29,961 nucleotides of DNA from NCBI GenBank assembly GCA_947311605.1, contig CAMZLC010000119.1, positions 1 through 29,961 on the forward strand, in the 5' to 3' direction. This DNA is from an uncultured Sulfurovum sp. (GTDB lineage: Bacteria > Campylobacterota > Campylobacteria > Campylobacterales > Sulfurovaceae). Positions 7,604 to 15,021 of this stretch are shown one piece after another (position 1 is the stretch's first letter; each line of letters begins with the position of its first letter). The translations under genes were made by a program, and so were the position numbers. The notes below the pieces were generated by a model. The model made no database searches, was not told the origin of the DNA, and saw only the letters and a list, made by a program, of their open reading frames with translations.

Positions 7604-8599
7604 CTATACCATCTCCACTTTTCTCTCTCCTTGCTCTATCTGACCGATCACATAGCCGTCCGTCGCTGTCAGCACGGCATCTACATGCTCTGGTTCGATC
7701 ACCCAGACCATGCCCACGCCCATATTGAATGCTCTGAACATCTCCGCTCTCTCTACATGCTGTCCCATGAATTCAAAGAGAGGCAAAACTCTGATATCGG
7801 CTTCCCTGACCACAGCCTTGACCCCCTCTGGCAATACGCGAGGGAGGTTTTCTACAATACCGCCGCCCGTGATATGCGCCAGTGCTACAATATGCTCTCT
7901 GTTCTCCTTGAACTCTTTGACATAGATGCGTGTAGGCTTCAGCAGTGTCTCGATGAGTGGTTTGCCGTCAAACAGCTCTTCAAGACCCATACCGAGCTTC
8001 TCAAAAAAGAGCTTGCGCACCAGAGAGTAGCCGTTGGAATGTGCACCGGAGCTCGGCAACGCGATCAAAATTTGACCCGGCTTGACCAGGGCGACCCTGT
8101 CCATCTCGCTTCGCTCAGCGATCCCTACCGCAAAACCTGCCAGATCAAAATCATCCTCGCTGTACATTCCCGGCATCTCTGCTGTCTCGCCGCCTACCAG
8201 GGCACACTCGCTTCTACGACAGCCCTCTGCGATCCCTGATACCACTGCCTGCGCATTCTCCGGCAAAAGCTTTCCTGTCGCATAGTAGTCCAGAAAAAAC
8301 ATCGGTGTGCCATAATTGCAGATCAGGTCATTGACGCACATCGCTACCAGATCGATCCCCACAGTATCCAGTCTGCCACTCTCTATCGCCAATTTGAGCT
8401 TGGTGCCCACACCATCGGTAGCAGAGAGAATGACGGGTTCCTTGTACCCAGACGGCAGTGCATAAGCGCCGGCAAATGATCCGATGCCCCCTATGACATT
8501 GCTGTCAAAGGTACTTTTGACATCACTTTTGATCGCCTCTACAAACGCATTGCCTGCATCAATATCAACACCGGAATCTTTATAGGTAATCGTTGCCAT
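7604..8599 (-). CDS. purM: phosphoribosylformylglycinamidine cyclo-ligase (AIR synthetase)
   Basis: Fifth step of de novo purine synthesis: ATP-dependent ring closure of FGAM to aminoimidazole ribotide, in the cytoplasm. The N-terminus MATITYKDSGVDIDAGNAFV is typical; the ATP/FGAM-binding ATDGVGTKLKLA is at ~60-71, followed by GIDLVAMCVNDL, the VGGETAEMPGMY motif, GAHSNGYSLVR and HITGGGIVENLPRVLP. Length 331 aa fits the family. Its ATG overlaps the TAA of the upstream DUF2892 gene (TAATG), and the 54-aa Cys-rich gene follows two bases after its stop, so it is the middle of a three-gene unit. Confidence 0.97.
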   Translation of the reverse strand: MATITYKDSGVDIDAGNAFVEAIKSDVKSTFDSNVIGGIGSFAGAYALPSGYKEPVILSATDGVGTKLKLAIESGRLDTVGIDLVAMCVNDLICNYGTPMFFLDYYATGKLLPENAQAVVSGIAEGCRRSECALVGGETAEMPGMYSEDDFDLAGFAVGIAERSEMDRVALVKPGQILIALPSSGAHSNGYSLVRKLFFEKLGMGLEELFDGKPLIETLLKPTRIYVKEFKENREHIVALAHITGGGIVENLPRVLPEGVKAVVREADIRVLPLFEFMGQHVERAEMFRAFNMGVGMVWVIEPEHVDAVLTATDGYVIGQIEQGERKVEMV

Positions 8600-8814
8600 T
8601 AGCTGGCCTCCTTTTTCGTCTCATCACAGGACGGCAGAACGGTTTTGAGGATCAGGAGCCCCGGACAAAACCCGGTAAATCCACCGATCAAAAGCAGTAT
8701 GATCATTGCCAAGACCACCAAAAAAGCGATCTGCACCATCCCAGAGCCCCAAAGCCCAAGTGTTATACCCAAAAGTATCGCCTGAACAATTCTCTGCATT
8801 CGTTCTGCACACAT
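8599..8814 (-). CDS. DUF2892 (YgaP-like transmembrane) protein
   Basis: A 71-aa inner-membrane protein with the DUF2892 pattern: an amphipathic N-terminus with ERMQRIVQAIL, two hydrophobic helices (~residues 9-27 and ~29-47), and the signature FTGFCPGLLILKTV near the end with its conserved Cys. In other proteins this unit is fused to rhodanese domains (YgaP); here it stands alone. AAGGA lies 7 nt before the ATG. It is first in the unit with purM by TAATG overlap, though no biochemical link to purine synthesis is evident. Confidence 0.85.
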   Translation of the reverse strand: MCAERMQRIVQAILLGITLGLWGSGMVQIAFLVVLAMIILLLIGGFTGFCPGLLILKTVLPSCDETKKEAS

Positions 8815-8838
8815 AATCTATCCTTGAAAATTTCGTAT

Positions 8839-8844
8839 ATTATA
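8839..8844 (-). promoter_or_regulatory. -10 box upstream of the DUF2892-purM unit
   Basis: TATAAT on minus, in the AT-rich 133-nt divergent region, giving a leader of ~18-25 nt before the ATG at 8814. No convincing -35. Confidence 0.5.
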
Positions 8845-8947
8845 TCTAAATTAGCTTCTAGGACTCCGTCCCAGCTTGGCTTCAATTATTCTGAATGCTT
8901 TACAGTAGAAGGGGCAATCTCTAATGCATAATTTGGGATAATACCTC

Positions 8948-10159
8948 ATGCATAATGAAAAGATGATAATTATCGGGGCAGGGGCTGCGGGTTTGGTGGC
9001 GGCTATTTGTAGTGCTAGGCTAGGGCGACAGGTGCTTTTGCTCGAACAGAACAATAAAATAGGTAAAAAAATTCTTGTCTCGGGTAATGGGAAGTGTAAT
9101 ATAGGCAATAAGTACATTGCTTTGCATCGTTTTCATTCAGAAAATCCTGTTTTTGCAGAAGAGGTGTTAAGAGGGTATGACTTGCCTGTGGTAGAAAAGT
9201 TTTTCACCTCTATTGGGCTGGAACTTGTAGAGGGGAAAGAAGGGAAGATGTTTCCCATGTCACTGCAAGCCTCTTCTGTGGTAGAACTGCTAGAGTATGA
9301 AGCCAAAAGGGTAGGGGTGGAGATAGTTTGTGACTGTGCCGTGACAGGCATAGAAAAAAAAGAACAAGACTTTACCGTAGAAACCTCACAAGGCAGCATG
9401 ACCTGTAAAAAACTCGTTATCACCTCTGGTTCACCTGCTGCACCACAACTGGGAGGCTCTAACGCAGGCTATGCCTTTGCTACCAAGATGGGACATAGCC
9501 TCATCCCAAGACACCCAAGCCTTGTGCAACTTTGCTCAGATGAGTCATGGGTCAAAGGCTGTGCAGGGGTAAAAGTGGCTGGACTTGCCAAACTCTACGC
9601 CAATGGAGAGCACATCACGGAAAAAAAGGGCGATTTACTCTTTACAAACTACGGCATAAGTGGCTTAGCCATACTAGACCTAAGCCGTGAAGTTAGCACC
9701 AGACTAGCCAACTTCGACTACTGTGAACTCAGCCTAGACCTCATACCAGAGCTCAGCAAAGAAAAACTCACCAATCTACTGCTGGCTAGGGTGAAAAAAG
9801 AGAGTGAAAAACCTCTAACACTCTGGCTACAAGGTATCCTAAACAAAAAACTCATACCCGTCATACTAGAACAATCCAAATGCAAAGTTTGCACAGAAGA
9901 TGCCCTAGGCAGAAAAGAGCTGAACAAACTCGTACACGCCATCAAAAACCTCAAACTAAGTATCTCCGACACAAAAGGTTTTAAAGGGGCAGAGGTGGCC
10001 ACAGGAGGCATAGACACCATTGAAGTGAACGCCCAGACGATGGAGTCAAAACTCGTACCCAATCTTTACTTTGCAGGAGAGATACTTGATGTGGATGGAG
10101 ATAGGGGAGGATTTAATTTTCATTTTGCTTGGGTGAGTGGAATGAGAGTGGGAACTTAG
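8948..10159 (+). CDS. HI0933/YhiN-family FAD flavoprotein (NAD(P)/FAD-dependent oxidoreductase)
   Basis: A predicted flavoprotein of the HI0933/BaiN family, function mostly unassigned. The Rossmann FAD motif IIGAGAAGLVAA is at ~8-19, the family-specific GNGKCNIGN at ~46-54, and the C-terminal FAD contact region reads GEILDVDGDRGGFNFHFAWVSG. Length 403 aa fits. The start is uncertain: ATG 8948 has no Shine-Dalgarno and a GATAAT string ends only 5 nt upstream, so the transcript may be leaderless or start at the next ATG (8963). Codon use shifts from AT-rich in the first third to CTA/ACA-rich later, and the gene differs in texture from purM. It stands alone between divergent and convergent neighbours. 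Confidence 0.9.
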   Translation: MHNEKMIIIGAGAAGLVAAICSARLGRQVLLLEQNNKIGKKILVSGNGKCNIGNKYIALHRFHSENPVFAEEVLRGYDLPVVEKFFTSIGLELVEGKEGKMFPMSLQASSVVELLEYEAKRVGVEIVCDCAVTGIEKKEQDFTVETSQGSMTCKKLVITSGSPAAPQLGGSNAGYAFATKMGHSLIPRHPSLVQLCSDESWVKGCAGVKVAGLAKLYANGEHITEKKGDLLFTNYGISGLAILDLSREVSTRLANFDYCELSLDLIPELSKEKLTNLLLARVKKESEKPLTLWLQGILNKKLIPVILEQSKCKVCTEDALGRKELNKLVHAIKNLKLSISDTKGFKGAEVATGGIDTIEVNAQTMESKLVPNLYFAGEILDVDGDRGGFNFHFAWVSGMRVGT

Positions 10160-10191
10160 AAATTTTATAGGTAATAGTCTTTTGGTTTACT

Positions 10192-10268
10192 GTAGGTCGG
10201 GGCAAGGACAAGCATTAAAATGCAGTGCAAGCGAAGCACTAAATGCTGAGTCGTACACCCCGACCTAC
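10192..10268. repeat. nested palindromic element between convergent genes
   Basis: Outer perfect 11-bp arms GTAGGTCGGGG (10192-10202) and CCCCGACCTAC (10258-10268) enclose a second pair AGCATT/AATGCT (10211-10216, 10242-10247) and a third AGTGC/GCACT (10224-10228, 10236-10240). Transcribed either way it would fold into a long cruciform-like hairpin. It lacks a T-tract on either side, so a simple intrinsic terminator is less likely than a REP/MITE-like dispersed repeat. It fills the gap between the flavoprotein gene and the typA stop. Confidence 0.7.
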
Positions 10269-10271
10269 GCA

Positions 10272-12089
10272 TTACTTCGCGTTTTTCTTGTCGCGTGCCA
10301 TGCGCTTTCTCAGCACTGGATCAAGTGACTTCTTGCGGATGCGTATAGACAGAGGCGTGATCTCTATCAGCTCGTCATCCTCGATCCACTCCATCGCAGA
10401 CTCCAATGTGATAGGTCTGGGCGGCACCAGCTTGATCGCATCATCCGCACCAGAGGTACGCATATTGGTCAGTTGCTTGCCTTTGAGCGGGTTGACATCG
10501 AGGTCTCCCGGTCTGGCAGATTCGCCGATCACCATGCCGCCATAGACCTTGTCCTGTGGTTTGATGAAGAGCGTGCCTCTGGCCTGGAGATTGAAGATCG
10601 AGAAGGCTACCGCCTCCCCATTGTCCATACTCACCAATGCGCCCGGCGTTCTGCTCTCCACGTGGCCCGAGTAGGGTCTGTACTCCAGATAGGAGTGGTT
10701 CATGATACCCTCTCCTTTGGTATCGGTAAGAAACTCGTTTCTGAAGCCGATCAATCCGCGTGCAGGGATCTCAAACTCCAGTCTCACTGTGCCGTCAGGC
10801 ATGGGAATCAGAGAGGTCATATTGGCTTTTCTCTTGCCCAGTTTCTCGATGGCAACCCCCTGGAACTCCTCCGGTACATCGACCACAAGATGCTCAAACG
10901 GCTCCATTTTGACACCGTTCTCCTCTTTGGTCACCACCTCCGGACGTGCGAGAAGAAACTCAAAGCCTTCACGACGCATATTCTCTGCCAAGATGCCGAT
11001 CTGAAGCTCCCCGCGACCGGAAACCTTGAAGCTAGCATCACCGAGTGGCTCCATGCGCATGGCAATATTGGTCTCCATCTCTTTCTCGAGGCGTTCTGCG
11101 ATCTTGTTTGAGGTGACATGTTTGCCTTCGGTACCGGCGAGAGGGCCGTCATTGACCGACATAATGACAGAAAGTGTCGGCTCCTCCACATGCATTGGAT
11201 CCAGTGGCACGGGGTTGGCAGGATCACAAAGGGAGTCACCCACATCGATATCATTAAATCCGGCAATCGCCACGATATCACCGGCCTCTGCCTCAGCAAT
11301 CTCCATACGCTCCAGCCCTTTGAAGCCGATCAGTTTGGAGATACGGCTCTTGCTCTTGGAGCCGTCTGCCTTGACCAGCAGATATTCATCTCCTTTTCTC
11401 ACCTTACCGTTAAAGATCCTTGTGATACCGATACGCCCCACAAAGTTGTCAGAATCCAGCGTAAAGACCTGTGCCTGGGTATCTGCATCTGGAGAGCCCT
11501 GGGGAGAGGGGACTTTGTTCAGTATGGCCTCAAACAGAGGCTTCATATCTACATTTTCGTCCTCCATCTCCCATTTGGCATAACCATCTCTGGCCGCCGC
11601 ATACAGTACAGGGAACTCAAGCTGCTCTTCATTGGCATCAAGCGCCACAAGCAGGTCAAAGACCTCATCCATGACCCTATCCGGATCGGAGCCGTCTTTG
11701 TCAATCTTGTTGATGACCACTACGGGGATCAGTCCAAATGCTATCGCCTTTTTGAGGACAAATTTTGTCTGCGGCATCACGCCCTCCTGGGCATCTACCA
11801 GCAGTAGTACGCCATCCACCATCTTGAGTACACGCTCTACTTCTCCGCCGAAATCTGCGTGCCCCGGCGTGTCAATGATATTGATCTTGTAATCGCCATA
11901 GTGAATCGCTGTGTTTTTGGAGAGAATGGTGATGCCTCGCTCTTTTTCTATATCGTTGGAGTCCATCGCCCTCTCTTCTACTTGCTGGTGTGCAGCGAAG
12001 GTGCCTGACTGCTGAAGCAGCTCATCTACGAGCGTGGTCTTGCCATGGTCAACGTGTGCGATGACGGCAATGTTTTTAATTTTTTGCAT
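10272..12089 (-). CDS. typA: translational GTPase TypA/BipA
   Basis: Ribosome-associated GTPase of the EF-G family involved in 50S assembly and stress or low-temperature adaptation. G1 is AHVDHGKTT (11-19), the switch region has RGITI, G3 is DTPGHADF (~73-80), G4 is NKID (127-130). After the EF-Tu-like domain II come the two EF-G-like domains and the TypA-specific C-terminal domain with RGTLFIKPQDKVYGGMVIGE. Length 605 aa is typical. A Shine-Dalgarno-like AGGAA lies 7 nt upstream of the ATG, and a TATAAT box on minus at 12141-12146 suggests its own promoter beyond the dGTPase stop. Confidence 0.97.
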   Translation of the reverse strand: MQKIKNIAVIAHVDHGKTTLVDELLQQSGTFAAHQQVEERAMDSNDIEKERGITILSKNTAIHYGDYKINIIDTPGHADFGGEVERVLKMVDGVLLLVDAQEGVMPQTKFVLKKAIAFGLIPVVVINKIDKDGSDPDRVMDEVFDLLVALDANEEQLEFPVLYAAARDGYAKWEMEDENVDMKPLFEAILNKVPSPQGSPDADTQAQVFTLDSDNFVGRIGITRIFNGKVRKGDEYLLVKADGSKSKSRISKLIGFKGLERMEIAEAEAGDIVAIAGFNDIDVGDSLCDPANPVPLDPMHVEEPTLSVIMSVNDGPLAGTEGKHVTSNKIAERLEKEMETNIAMRMEPLGDASFKVSGRGELQIGILAENMRREGFEFLLARPEVVTKEENGVKMEPFEHLVVDVPEEFQGVAIEKLGKRKANMTSLIPMPDGTVRLEFEIPARGLIGFRNEFLTDTKGEGIMNHSYLEYRPYSGHVESRTPGALVSMDNGEAVAFSIFNLQARGTLFIKPQDKVYGGMVIGESARPGDLDVNPLKGKQLTNMRTSGADDAIKLVPPRPITLESAMEWIEDDELIEITPLSIRIRKKSLDPVLRKRMARDKKNAK

Positions 12090-12140
12090 GGGTGAGTTCC
12101 TGAATTGATCGGCTCGGTATAAGCCCTTTCTTTTCGCGCA

Positions 12141-12146
12141 TTATAG
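12141..12146 (-). promoter_or_regulatory. -10 box of the typA promoter
   Basis: TATAAT on minus in the ~70-nt gap between the dGTPase and typA genes; leader ~45 nt; no clear -35. Confidence 0.5.
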
Positions 12147-12158
12147 CCAAAATTTCTT

Positions 12159-13262
12159 CTAGTTAGAAAATCCGTTAAGCTCATGATGCATTTTCAGCGC
12201 ATATCGGTCCGTCATAGATGCGATATAATCTGCCACTACCCTGTGCTTTGCACGAGAGGACAAGAGGGCCTTTTGTCTGGGAGGCAAAAGATCTTCCTCC
12301 TCCATAAATGCGCGATACAGTCCCCGTATGCACTGTTTTCCTGCATACATTTTTCGCACAATCTTCTCGTGTCGGTAGAGTTTGGCAAAAAGAAGCTTTT
12401 TGAGTTTTTTAAGCTCTGTGGCCATCGTTTTGGAAAACCCTACAGGCAGCGGAAGCCCAGCATCCAGACTGGCTGTGCGTGGCTGCTCCCGGCGATAATG
12501 CGCCACACCTTCTGCAGAGTGGGCGATAAAATCCTCTACCAACAGCTTGATCAGACCCGCTACAAAACGGTGCCTGTAGAGATGCTCATCCCTGGAGACA
12601 CCCTCCTGCTGCACCATGGCATCTACCCTCAAGCAGAGTGGATCTTCAAAAAGATCCTCAAAGCGGATCAAGCCCACCTTGATTCCATCATCGATATCGT
12701 GCGAAGTATAGGCGATCTCGTCGGCATGGTCCACCACCATAGCCTCCAGCGAGGGATGCTTCTCCAGATCAAATCTCCTGTCCAACCCCTCCAAAAAAGG
12801 CTTTTTGTAGGGATAAGAGTGTTTCAGCACACCCTCAAGTGTCGCGAAAGTCAGATTCAGCCCTTCAAACTCTTTATAGCGCTTCTCCAGCTTTGTCAGC
12901 ACCCTAAAAGACTGAAAATTATGCTCGAAGCCCAAAGGGTGCCCATCTGCTTTGAGCAGCCTATCCAGCTCATCGCCTCCCACATGTCCAAAAGGGGTAT
13001 GTCCCAGATCATGTGAAAGTGCGACCACCTCAGCCAATGTTTCATTTAGAGAGAGCATTCGCGCAAGGGTACGGGCGATCTGGCTCACCTCTAGCGAATG
13101 GGTCAGACGCGTACGAAAATAATCCCCTTCATGGTTGAGAAAGACCTGTGTCTTGTACTCCAGCCGCCGAAAAGAGCTGCAATGAATCACTCTATCCCTG
13201 TCTCTGGAGTAGGGGTCTCTGAAATCCTCGGCAAAATCAAAAAAACGCTCATCTGGTCTCAT
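12159..13262 (-). CDS. dgt: deoxyguanosinetriphosphate triphosphohydrolase-like HD protein
   Basis: HD-superfamily metallohydrolase that cleaves dNTPs (classically dGTP) to nucleoside and triphosphate. Metal ligands: H55 in RTRLTHSLEV, the H84-D85 doublet in ALSHDLGHTPFGH, and a late Asp in VVDHADEIAYTSHDIDDG. The N-terminal DPYSRDRDRVIHCSSFRRLEYKTQVF is the dGTPase signature. Length 367 aa corresponds to the short dGTPase-like type. AAGGA lies 8 nt before the ATG. It is divergent from the ThyX-like gene and shares a 62-nt promoter region. Role is most likely dNTP pool control; a defence role is known for some family members but nothing here proves it. Confidence 0.92.
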   Translation of the reverse strand: MRPDERFFDFAEDFRDPYSRDRDRVIHCSSFRRLEYKTQVFLNHEGDYFRTRLTHSLEVSQIARTLARMLSLNETLAEVVALSHDLGHTPFGHVGGDELDRLLKADGHPLGFEHNFQSFRVLTKLEKRYKEFEGLNLTFATLEGVLKHSYPYKKPFLEGLDRRFDLEKHPSLEAMVVDHADEIAYTSHDIDDGIKVGLIRFEDLFEDPLCLRVDAMVQQEGVSRDEHLYRHRFVAGLIKLLVEDFIAHSAEGVAHYRREQPRTASLDAGLPLPVGFSKTMATELKKLKKLLFAKLYRHEKIVRKMYAGKQCIRGLYRAFMEEEDLLPPRQKALLSSRAKHRVVADYIASMTDRYALKMHHELNGFSN

Positions 13263-13286
13263 TAAACTTATCCTTGCATATTTGGG

Positions 13287-13292
13287 TATAAT
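13287..13292 (+). promoter_or_regulatory. -10 box upstream of the ThyX-like gene
   Basis: TATAAT in GGGTATAATTG, 33 nt before the ATG at 13325. A TTG-initiated extension (13292) would overlap the box, supporting the later ATG. A minus-strand promoter for the dGTPase gene must lie in the same short region. Confidence 0.5.
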
Positions 13293-13324
13293 TGTATCAA
13301 AAAATTTTACTTAAAGAAGTGACA

Positions 13325-14155
13325 ATGACAAGAAGCAACAAGATAGAAAATATTTTTGATGATAATTTAGCATTTGTAGAATCTTGGGATTTTTCTCTGG
13401 CAAATACAAGTGAAGAGAAACGAATTATGGCAATTACTCAAGTTGCATCTATTTGTTACCAATCACCGAAAGCACTTGGCAGTGAAACATTATACAATAG
13501 ACTAAAAGCAGAATCTATAGGGTTGCCATCTAGTTCATTTGAATTTGTGCCTGTACTTTTAGATCGCTTCAACACACAGCATTTAGAGCTTTTGGAGCCT
13601 GAATTTTCTAATGTAAAAAAATTTGGAGAACAGATAGACGATAGATATTTTCTTTCCAATTACAGAGCCTTGGTTTATGACTACGAACAAAACCCGCAAC
13701 GGTATAGTTTTGATATTCGAACCCTATACAATACAAAAGATGAAGCAAGTATAATTCAAAAACATTTTAAAGTATTTTTGTACAATGTTGATTTACCGAC
13801 ACGCTCTCAGATGGTTAGACATCGCATCTCATGGCAGGAGCTTTCACGTAGATATGTCAGTGGCAAAAGAGTGCCATTTAGTTTTTATATCGGCAAAAAA
13901 ATGCAGACCATAAATTCCAACTCCAAAAGCACTCAGGATATTATAGATCTATGTGTTGTTCACTATTTAGAAGCATTAGAAAATGGTGTAAAGCCTCAAG
14001 AGGCGAGAAGAATTATACCGCAAGCAGCATATACACAGATTTGGGGTGCATTTATGCCAAAACAGCTAAAAAACTTCTTTGATCTCAGGTTGGATTCTCA
14101 TGCACAGTGGGAAATAAGACAAGTGGCCAGAGCAATGAAAGATCTAGACAGCTGA
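13325..14155 (+). CDS. divergent ThyX-like (FAD-dependent thymidylate synthase family) protein
   Basis: The last ~115 residues are clearly ThyX-like: RHR at 165-167, then SRRYV, and the C-terminal EARRIIPQAAYTQIW plus LRLDSHAQWEIRQVA, which mirror the dUMP/FAD-binding end of ThyX. ThyX converts dUMP to dTMP using methylenetetrahydrofolate and FAD. Two oddities: the signature RHR-x7-S is RHR-x6-S here (ISWQEL then S174), one residue short, and a long insert (~80-155) separates the N-terminal part, which lacks a clean 'GHxSPxEH'-type segment. Length 276 aa versus the usual ~210-250. The ATG at 13325 is chosen because the longer frame overlaps the -10 box. AT-rich. Its TGA overlaps the ATG of the next gene (TGATG). 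Confidence 0.75.
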   Translation: MTRSNKIENIFDDNLAFVESWDFSLANTSEEKRIMAITQVASICYQSPKALGSETLYNRLKAESIGLPSSSFEFVPVLLDRFNTQHLELLEPEFSNVKKFGEQIDDRYFLSNYRALVYDYEQNPQRYSFDIRTLYNTKDEASIIQKHFKVFLYNVDLPTRSQMVRHRISWQELSRRYVSGKRVPFSFYIGKKMQTINSNSKSTQDIIDLCVVHYLEALENGVKPQEARRIIPQAAYTQIWGAFMPKQLKNFFDLRLDSHAQWEIRQVARAMKDLDS

Positions 14156-15021
14156 TGCAAAGACCACAAGCACATATCAACGAAGAAATCTCTGAAAGGT
14201 TATTAAAAAGTGTTATTCCCCCAGAGTGGGTATTTCGCAAATTACTTCCTGATTATGGTATTGATTACGAAATTGAAATTGCCAAAAATAATATGTTGAC
14301 CGGCAACCGTTTTTGGGTTCAACTCAAAAGCAAAGAAAATATAGATATCAAAGAAAATTATATACCCTATTCGGTCGAGACAAAACTGCTCAACTATAGT
14401 ATCTCTTGCCCTTTTCCTATCATATTAATTGTAGCGGATCTAAAAAGAGAAACTCTTTATTGGCTTCCGCTACAGGATGAGATCATACACAATTTACAAA
14501 ATAAAAATATTTTTTGGTCAGAACAAAAAACCCATACTGTGTATTTACCTACAAAAAACAAACTTGACGCAAGTAGTCATTCTCTTGAAGGACTCATATA
14601 CTATGCCTATGAGCCGGCTCGTCTAAGGGCCTTTGCTATACTTCATCGCTACTACCACGAGCTTCAATACACAACCAGATGGAGTGGTTACGAGATAGAG
14701 AATGGATATACTGAAGAGAAAGAAGCGCTGCTAGAATCCTCAAGAATCACAAAAAGCTTTTTGATGCTTGCGTTGGAACTCGATGTAATTTTTAATGAGG
14801 GTGAAGGGATAGATTTTGTCGTAGCCGTAACAAAACCTATGATAGATGATGGTATCAGAGCATGTGAAGAGCTTCAAAATCTATTAAAAAGCAATACATA
14901 CACTTGGGCTAAAATAACCCTGCTAATAAGCAAAATTGACCACGCTGTCAACTTGCTTTCGACGATTATCACTGCATATCAAGAATTTAACGATCGTTAT
15001 TTACTTAGGAGAGATCTATGA
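14155..15021 (+). CDS. DUF4365 domain protein (predicted PD-(D/E)XK-like nuclease fold)
   Basis: 288 aa from the ATG at 14155, which overlaps the previous stop (TGATG); the frame extends 16 codons upstream into the ThyX-like gene but that start is less likely. The N-terminal ~130 residues match DUF4365: ISERLLKSVIPPEWVFRKL, then DYGIDYEIEI (33-42) and WVQLKSK (54-60). D37/E39 and Q56-x-K58 fit the acidic and QxK elements of a PD-(D/E)XK nuclease core. The ~150-residue C-terminus is helical and unassigned. DUF4365 proteins occur often in defence and mobile contexts; the substrate is unknown. Its stop overlaps the start of the L,D-transpeptidase gene (ATGA). AT-rich like its partner. Confidence 0.75.
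   Translation: MQRPQAHINEEISERLLKSVIPPEWVFRKLLPDYGIDYEIEIAKNNMLTGNRFWVQLKSKENIDIKENYIPYSVETKLLNYSISCPFPIILIVADLKRETLYWLPLQDEIIHNLQNKNIFWSEQKTHTVYLPTKNKLDASSHSLEGLIYYAYEPARLRAFAILHRYYHELQYTTRWSGYEIENGYTEEKEALLESSRITKSFLMLALELDVIFNEGEGIDFVVAVTKPMIDDGIRACEELQNLLKSNTYTWAKITLLISKIDHAVNLLSTIITAYQEFNDRYLLRRDL

Noticed and set aside
10473..11807. Long plus-strand frames across typA
   Set aside because: Antisense shadows of a strongly conserved GTPase gene; no domains.
12183..13016. 277-aa plus-strand frame across the dGTPase gene
   Set aside because: Antisense to recognisable HD motifs and without any family resemblance.
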